DNA from: Smittia aterrima
Lineage: Eukaryota; Arthropoda; Insecta; Diptera; Chironomidae
Assembly (NCBI GenBank): GCA_033063855.1
Contig: CP093830.1
Location: forward strand, 16,554,854-16,618,853
DNA: 64,000 bases
Direction: 5' to 3'
Part shown: positions 58,255-64,000 of the stretch, piece after piece
Layout of the letters: every line of letters starts with the position of its first letter
Numbering within the stretch: the stretch's first letter is position 1
The notes under the pieces: model-generated
What the model saw: the letters and a program-made list of their open reading frames with translations, nothing else
What the model was told of the DNA's origin: nothing
Databases searched by the model: none
Program-made: the position numbers and the translations under genes

Positions 58255-61200
58255 ATGAACATGGATCATTCCCATGTAATCAAAAACATAACGGGTTACA
58301 ATATTATTCTGGATGATGATAACGTGAGTTTAATCTTTTATTTATAAATTAGCGAATTTAATCTCAAACGGAGGAATTTGTTTTTAGATTCCCGCCACCA
58401 GACCAGATCTTTATCAAAAGTGCAATCGAAATTCACATTCAAGCTGCCACTCGAGCGATACAAGTTCGGCGTACAGTGGTTCAGACACAATGACGTCAAT
58501 CCACAGCTCATCGATTGATGCTGAGGAAGTAGATTTGTCTGGATTAGTTGAATCCGTAGTTGATTCAGATGAAGAGGATTTGGTGGAGTCTATGGAAACA
58601 GCGAATATTCGCGATACTGTGCGCGATTGTTTAGAAAAGGATCCAACAGAGAGGAGCGAGAGCGATGTCGAAGTTCTTCTTGGTTTCACACAGAATCTCA
58701 AAGCATTCACAAACATGACATTAACTGTAAGACGAGCTCTATGCTCGGTTCTCGTATTTGCCGTCGTTGAAAAAGCTGGAACTGTCGTCATGAATGATGG
58801 CGAAGAGTTAGACTCGTGGAGTGTCCTCATCAACGGAATTGTTGAAGTTGAACATCCAGGAGGTGCAACTGATCAGTTGCAATATGGAGACTCATTCGGT
58901 ATTGCGCCAACAATGGAGAAATCATATCACAATGGAATCATGCGAACAAAAACAGATGATTGTCAATTCGTGTGCATAACGCAGACAGACTATTACAGAA
59001 TACTCCACGAAGGCGAAGGAAACATAAGAAAGCATGAAGAGAATGGAAAAGTTGTCATAGTCACTGAACTTCGAAAAGCTGACACAGCAGGAAAACGAGA
59101 ACCTGTGGTCATTCGAGGAACTCCTGAACGTTTGATGCTGCATCTAATTGAAGAGAATTCAATTAATGATCCAACTTATGTTGAAGATTTTCTTCTTACG
59201 CATCGGACTTTTATTGAGTCACAAGTTCGTGTTGCCAATCAACTTCTTGAATGGTTTCGTTCAGACGAAATTCTAGATACGCTAAAGCCTGCTATTACTG
59301 AAGGATTATCATCGCCTCCATCTTACATTGATGTCAAATATCGCGTCGCACGTGTCGTGATTCTTTGGGTTAACAATTACTTCACTGACTTCGAGACCGA
59401 TGTTCATATGATGGAGTTCCTAGAAGAGTTTGAATTAGAGCTTGAGAAGTACAATATGTTAGAGGAGTTGAAGCTTCTTCACGTTGCGCACACTCATAAA
59501 GCGAGAACCAGAACAATCACACTCACTCGAAGCTCTCGCGATGAAGATCTTCATTTTAAAATTGTTGGTGGTTATGAGAAAGGAGGTGGAATATTTATTA
59601 TCGAGGCTGATAAGAATTCAAAAGCAAGTGAGATGGGACTTCGTCGTGGCGATCAAATTCTCGAAGTAAACGGTCAAAATTTCGAACACGTTTCACATGC
59701 GAAAGCAATGGAAATTTTAAAAGGAACAACGCATTTAAGTATCGGAGTCAAAAGCAATCTTCTAGTTTTTCGTGAGTTGTTAAACTCGAGCAATCGTAAC
59801 TCTCCGCGATTAAAGACAAAGATGAAAATTGCATCTGACTTAGCGAAGCTGCAAGCAACAGACACTCGAGTTCGACTATCGTCCGTTGATTTATTGTCGA
59901 GCAGTCATGATGTGACTGACAACGCTATGGATCCATTACTAAAGTATTCAACTGTATTTCCTAAGCCAATGATGACTCCGACCAAGTCTAGTGGATCTGG
60001 ATCAATGAGTCATCATAAGATTGGAGGCGGATTTATGACGCTTGGGCCAAAGAAAAGGATTCAGAAGGCACTGCAAAAGCTGAACTTGTTACCAAAGAAC
60101 ACAGTCGTTGATTCTTCTTCAGGCGGTGCCAATGAAGAAGATGACGCAAGCAGCGGCTTTTTAACTGCAACGACGTTTTCATCCTCATCTTCATCATCAT
60201 CGACAATCAGTAAGAACATAAATAATGTTGTTGCGTCCACGGAGACGAATACTGAGACAGATGATCCAAATTTCGAGCAAGGCGATGAACCAGAAGTTGA
60301 TGACGAGAAAGGACTCGATGATCATCAAACAAATGATTTGAGACATTCGATCACAGCATCGACCACAACGATGACATCAGTTTCATCAGGTGGAAGTACT
60401 GGAACGTCAGTAAGCAACAATACAAATTATTTCTCACATCCCGACAATCAACCACAAGAGATGGCAATGTTCTACGATGATATTCGATCAGCTGACTATC
60501 CCGAGAACGTTTTAAAAGTCTTCAAACCAGATCAAACTTATAAGTTCTTGTTGATTCATAAAGAGACGACATCACATGAAGTTGTCATGCTGGCGCTTCA
60601 AGAATTTGGAATGCATGATAGAAGCTCAAACTTCTCGTTGTGCGAGGTGAGTGTTGGAGAAGGAGGAATGATCAAACAAAGGCGGTTACCAGAAGAGCTT
60701 CAGAACTTAGCTGATAGAATCGGACTTAGTTCGCGTTACTACTTGAAAACGAATGGAATCTCGGAGACTCTCGTTCCTGACGAGATGGCTTCCGATTTGG
60801 TTCGAGAAAACAACGTTTACTTCTTGCAACTGAATCCAAATGAAATGGCAATTCAATTGACGAATCAGGACTTTCAAATCTTCCGTCAGATTGAATCAAC
60901 TGAATACATTGATGACTTGTTTAACATCAAAAGTAAATACGCAACGCCAATGCTGAATAAATTCTCTGAGCTTGTCAACAATGAAATGTTTTGGGTCGTT
61001 GGTGAGATTTGTCGTGAGCCAAACATCGTAAGACGATCGAAGATCGTTAAACAATTCATTAAAATCGCTCGTCACTGTAAGGAATGCAAGAACTTCAACT
61101 CAGTCTTCGCAATCATCTCTGGACTTGGTCATGCTTCAGTCTCGAGACTTCGCTTGACGTGGGAGAAATTGCCGAGCAAATATCAAAAGCTTTTTAATGA

Positions 61201-62993
61201 TTTACAAGAACTCATGGATCCTTCACGAAACATGTCAAAGTATCGACAAATGGTCGCAATGGAGATGGCACAAAAACGATCATTGATTCCGTTTTATCCT
61301 GTCGTTAAAAAAGATCTAACTTTCATTCATCTTGGAAATGATACGAGGATCGATGGGCTCATAAATTTTGAGAAGCTTCGCATGATATCAAAGGAAGTTC
61401 GAAGTCTAATGGACATGTGCAGTTCTCCAACGCCTTATATGGAAAGTATTCTGAACATGTTCGATATTAAAAGTCAGCCAAACGCTGCAATGTCAGCTCT
61501 CAACCAAATAACAACCACAATAGGACACACGCTGGCAGCGAATATAATTCAACATGGATCGGCGACAGTTAAACGAAGAAAGAAGTCAGCGGCTCAGCCC
61601 AACCCAAAGAAAATGTTTGAAGAGGCTCAAATGGTTCGAAAAGTCAAGGCGTACCTGAACAACATTCAAATCATCAAAGATGAAGAGAAACTGCATGTGA
61701 TGTCGCTCGAATGTGAACCAGCAATTGTTGTGTCTGCTCCGAATTCTGTTACGATAAGGAAGCGTCATCCATCACCGACGTTGTCGACGACGAGCAGCAC
61801 GAGTAGTAAAAGTGATGGCATGAAAGCTGTCGGGCCAAAATTCGGAACAGCATCGCCTCAAGCTGTGAAGAAGATTCTCTCACTCGCTGAAAACTCTAAA
61901 ACTCGTCCACATCAGTCCAGACTCGGTATGAATATTCCTCACGGCTCAGGTCTTCCGTATCAACACAATCTCCAACATCATGCCAATCTCAGTCCAACAC
62001 CTTCTCCAGGAGCTCATCGACGAATAGCTTCCACAACTGGTAAGTTGATTAAAGAAAGTTCACGAGGAAAGAGCTCATCAATTTTCCTTTTTTTCAGGTG
62101 CGACATCATGGCAACCTTTACATTGTTTTGCGCCACCTGTTGTCACTGGAAAGTTTGTTCACGAGAGATCACACTCTGACACTCCAACTCCTTTACCATC
62201 GGTTGATTTGTCTGCTGAAAGCAGGTTTGTAACTTAAACACGTTAAAAGAATCTTTTAATCAACTTTAATTCATTTGAAGCTCTGTAACTTCACTGAGTA
62301 ACATGCCAGTTCGTAAGAATCACGGATCAATCTCATCAACCGACAGTGGACATAGCGAAGCGATGAGCTATTGCGACGGAAACTTGTATCAGTTGACATC
62401 TTCGATTCTTCATAATGCGCCCACAATTGCAGCACCTCTTCCACCTAGAAGACATTCAGCAGTTCAGCAGGGATCAAACTCTTCGAATTTATATCATCAA
62501 CAAATGATGCAAACGAACAGTACAAAGCAAGCAAATGGAGATATTTCGTCGATGCCTCCTCCACCAAATCCAAGGACTCGACCGTTTCCAACGTCAATGG
62601 CCAATGTTAATTCCGTTGGATACAATCATTACGCAAGCCAACAACAGCAACAGCAATTAAGCCAACTCAGACATGCTGGTAAGTTTAAAGCTCTTTAACT
62701 ATATCCGTTGAATTTAAAAATGATTTCTCTTTTTATCAGGAATGATTCCATCGCCCCCGCCAAGAAATGTAACACGTTATCATCCGCAAACACACAATCT
62801 TGCAGAGATTGCTCGCTTACATCGCTTGGGAAGAGCTTATTCACACGAAGGCGTTATCGAGTCTTCGTTAGGTGACATTGAAATCTTTTATCCTGACGAG
62901 GACGGTAAGTTAACATCTCATAATAATTAAACTCTCAAGTTAAATTACAAACATTTTACAGATGACGAGGAGACTCAGGTTTCAGCAGTTTGA
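58255..62993 (+). CDS. PDZ-GEF: PDZ-GEF / RAPGEF2-6 type Rap1 exchange factor
   Basis: The six exons are 58255-58323, 58388-62039, 62098-62224, 62281-62678, 62740-62904 and 62962-62993; frames join to about 1480 aa. Domains by approximate residue: degenerate cyclic-nucleotide-binding fold 105-230 (SFGIAPTMEKSYHNGIMRTK, without the usual phosphate-binding cassette), RasGEF N-domain 260-385, PDZ 399-480 (KAMEILKGTTHLSIGVKSNL), Ras-association 727-815, catalytic RasGEF 840-1040 (PTMLNK-type core; CKNFNSVFAIISGLGHASVS). The C-terminus ends VSAV, a PDZ ligand as in vertebrate RAPGEF2/6. It activates Rap1 at membranes and junctions, controlling adhesion and epithelial shape. The main exon is 3.65 kb. 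Exon 1 encodes only 23 residues, and upstream alternative first exons may exist. Serine-, threonine- and glutamine-rich linkers fill 500-720 and the tail. Confidence 0.95.
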
Positions 62994-64000
62994 ACTCACC
63001 AAACCATTACAGGATCGTAGAAATATCAATGTTTTTAGACGTCTCATTATATATTAACTTTAATTATATTTTTCACAATCCGGAAATCTCTACAACCACG
63101 TCTAGAATAATTCATCAATCATAAGTAACTTCCCAAGATCTATGATTTTTTTTTCTTTATTTTGTGTAGATGTATGTAACATATTCGAATTATGTATTAG
63201 ACGAAAACAAACCCGATGTTTATGCGCAAAGCTGAATCTCATTGAAATGTATCGTTCGTTAGAGTAATAACTGAGTAATCAAATAGTTATAAGTGACCAA
63301 AAGAATTTCGACAACAAAACTCTTCCCTCCTAACAAAAAATGAATAAACAAAAGATTGCACCATTCCAATCATTGAAAGACTAAGAAATTTCACTTCTTT
63401 AGCGATAGTGTCATTTTGCAAACAATCAATAGCCATTCAAATAAGAAAGAAAAGGATCTTTGTATCATTTTACACAATTTTTTACATTTTCCCTAAGAGA
63501 GAAATATGATCACGGAGTTTTTTTATTATCTCCTTATAAGATTGACGACGGTAGTATTAAAACGATGCTAGAAAAAGAAAGTAAAATTGAATGAATGCGA
63601 AGTCGCTGTATGTAGTTTCTTTGTTAACCAGAAGAATCTATTTTAAATAAAGAAGAGATTATTATAATGTAATTGTTTTATTTTCATTCCAGGAAAGAAA
63701 AGTTCAATTTTTATTCCCCTAAAACTTTCTCTTTATTAATTTTCTTAAAATAGATTTTTTGTTTTGCGTTTCATCGAATATTTTGAAAATATTACATTTA
63801 AACTTTATTTTCTAGAAAACCGTGAATGTTTTTGTTAAATATTTTTTTTTTCTGGTTAAAAGGATGGTGCCTTGGATAATTCTACGAAAAGCAAATGTTT
63901 TTGAGAAAAATAAATCCTTGTGTTGTGATCGAATGTCTCTCATTTTCGATAGCAGACATCAATATTTTGAAACAAATATTTATTGATGTCGAAGCTATTT
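62994..64000 (+). other. 3' UTR of PDZ-GEF and downstream sequence
   Basis: AT-rich and without supported coding frames. AATAAA near 63645 (TTAAATAAAGAAG) is a likely polyadenylation signal, giving a 3' UTR of about 0.65 kb. The last 300 bp hold nothing I recognise. Confidence 0.5.

Noticed and set aside
1..64000. Mobile elements, viral insertions, CRISPR arrays or rRNA genes
   Set aside because: No reverse transcriptase, transposase, integrase or viral-type frames, no long terminal repeats and no regular spaced repeats were seen on either strand.

Overview
This window is eukaryotic nuclear DNA, almost certainly from a dipteran insect. The genome is AT-rich, most introns are 50-70 nt with GT-AG ends, and housekeeping genes are packed a few hundred bases apart, while one neuronal channel gene has multi-kilobase introns. 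The gene set matches fly orthologues. A nematoceran, possibly chironomid-like, source is my inference from compactness and base composition and is not proven.

Layout. From 1 to 6.5 kb there is a divergent CDF/ZnT-type transporter (+), the NC2alpha/DRAP1 corepressor (-), and a compact (+) pair made of a 63-aa single-pass membrane protein followed 36 nt later by Tim10. From 8.6 to 31.7 kb (-) lies one large gene for a T-type (Cav3) voltage-gated calcium channel, rebuilt here from 17 exon positions, including two mutually exclusive exons in the domain II turret. From 31.7 to 38.6 kb I see no coding gene. Two lipocalins (+) lie at 38.6-39.3 and 42.1-42.8 kb. A Socs36E-type SOCS gene (-) at 43.5-46.3 kb has an apparent readthrough extension, and a dense cluster of STAT-type sites lies upstream of it. 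From 48.3 to 57.1 kb genes are dense: ERGIC3 (+), two tandem catalytically degenerate EXD2-like genes (+), ferrochelatase (-) head to head with the SAGA deubiquitinase nonstop/USP22 (+), the MITOK/CCDC51 homologue (+), then RPP14 and MIA40 (-) with only 2 nt between them. PDZ-GEF/RapGEF2 (+) fills 58.3-63.0 kb.

Functional links. Several genes are mitochondrial: Tim10, MIA40 (the oxidoreductase that folds small Tims), ferrochelatase, MITOK, and possibly the EXD2-like proteins. Tim10 and MIA40 are each the downstream ORF of an apparently dicistronic unit. The SOCS gene with upstream TTCN3GAA sites fits JAK/STAT negative feedback.

The most interesting points are: (1) the RPP14-MIA40 and small-protein-Tim10 dicistrons; (2) a SOCS stop codon followed by an in-phase intron and 85 more open codons; (3) Cav3 turret exons with 3 versus 5 cysteines, a splice choice linked to Na+/Ca2+ permeability in other protostomes; (4) a possible AT-AC type junction at the start of Cav3 domain I; (5) the STAT cluster; (6) tandem EXD2 pseudo-exonucleases. 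All exon models come from reading splice sites and frame; none has been checked against transcripts.
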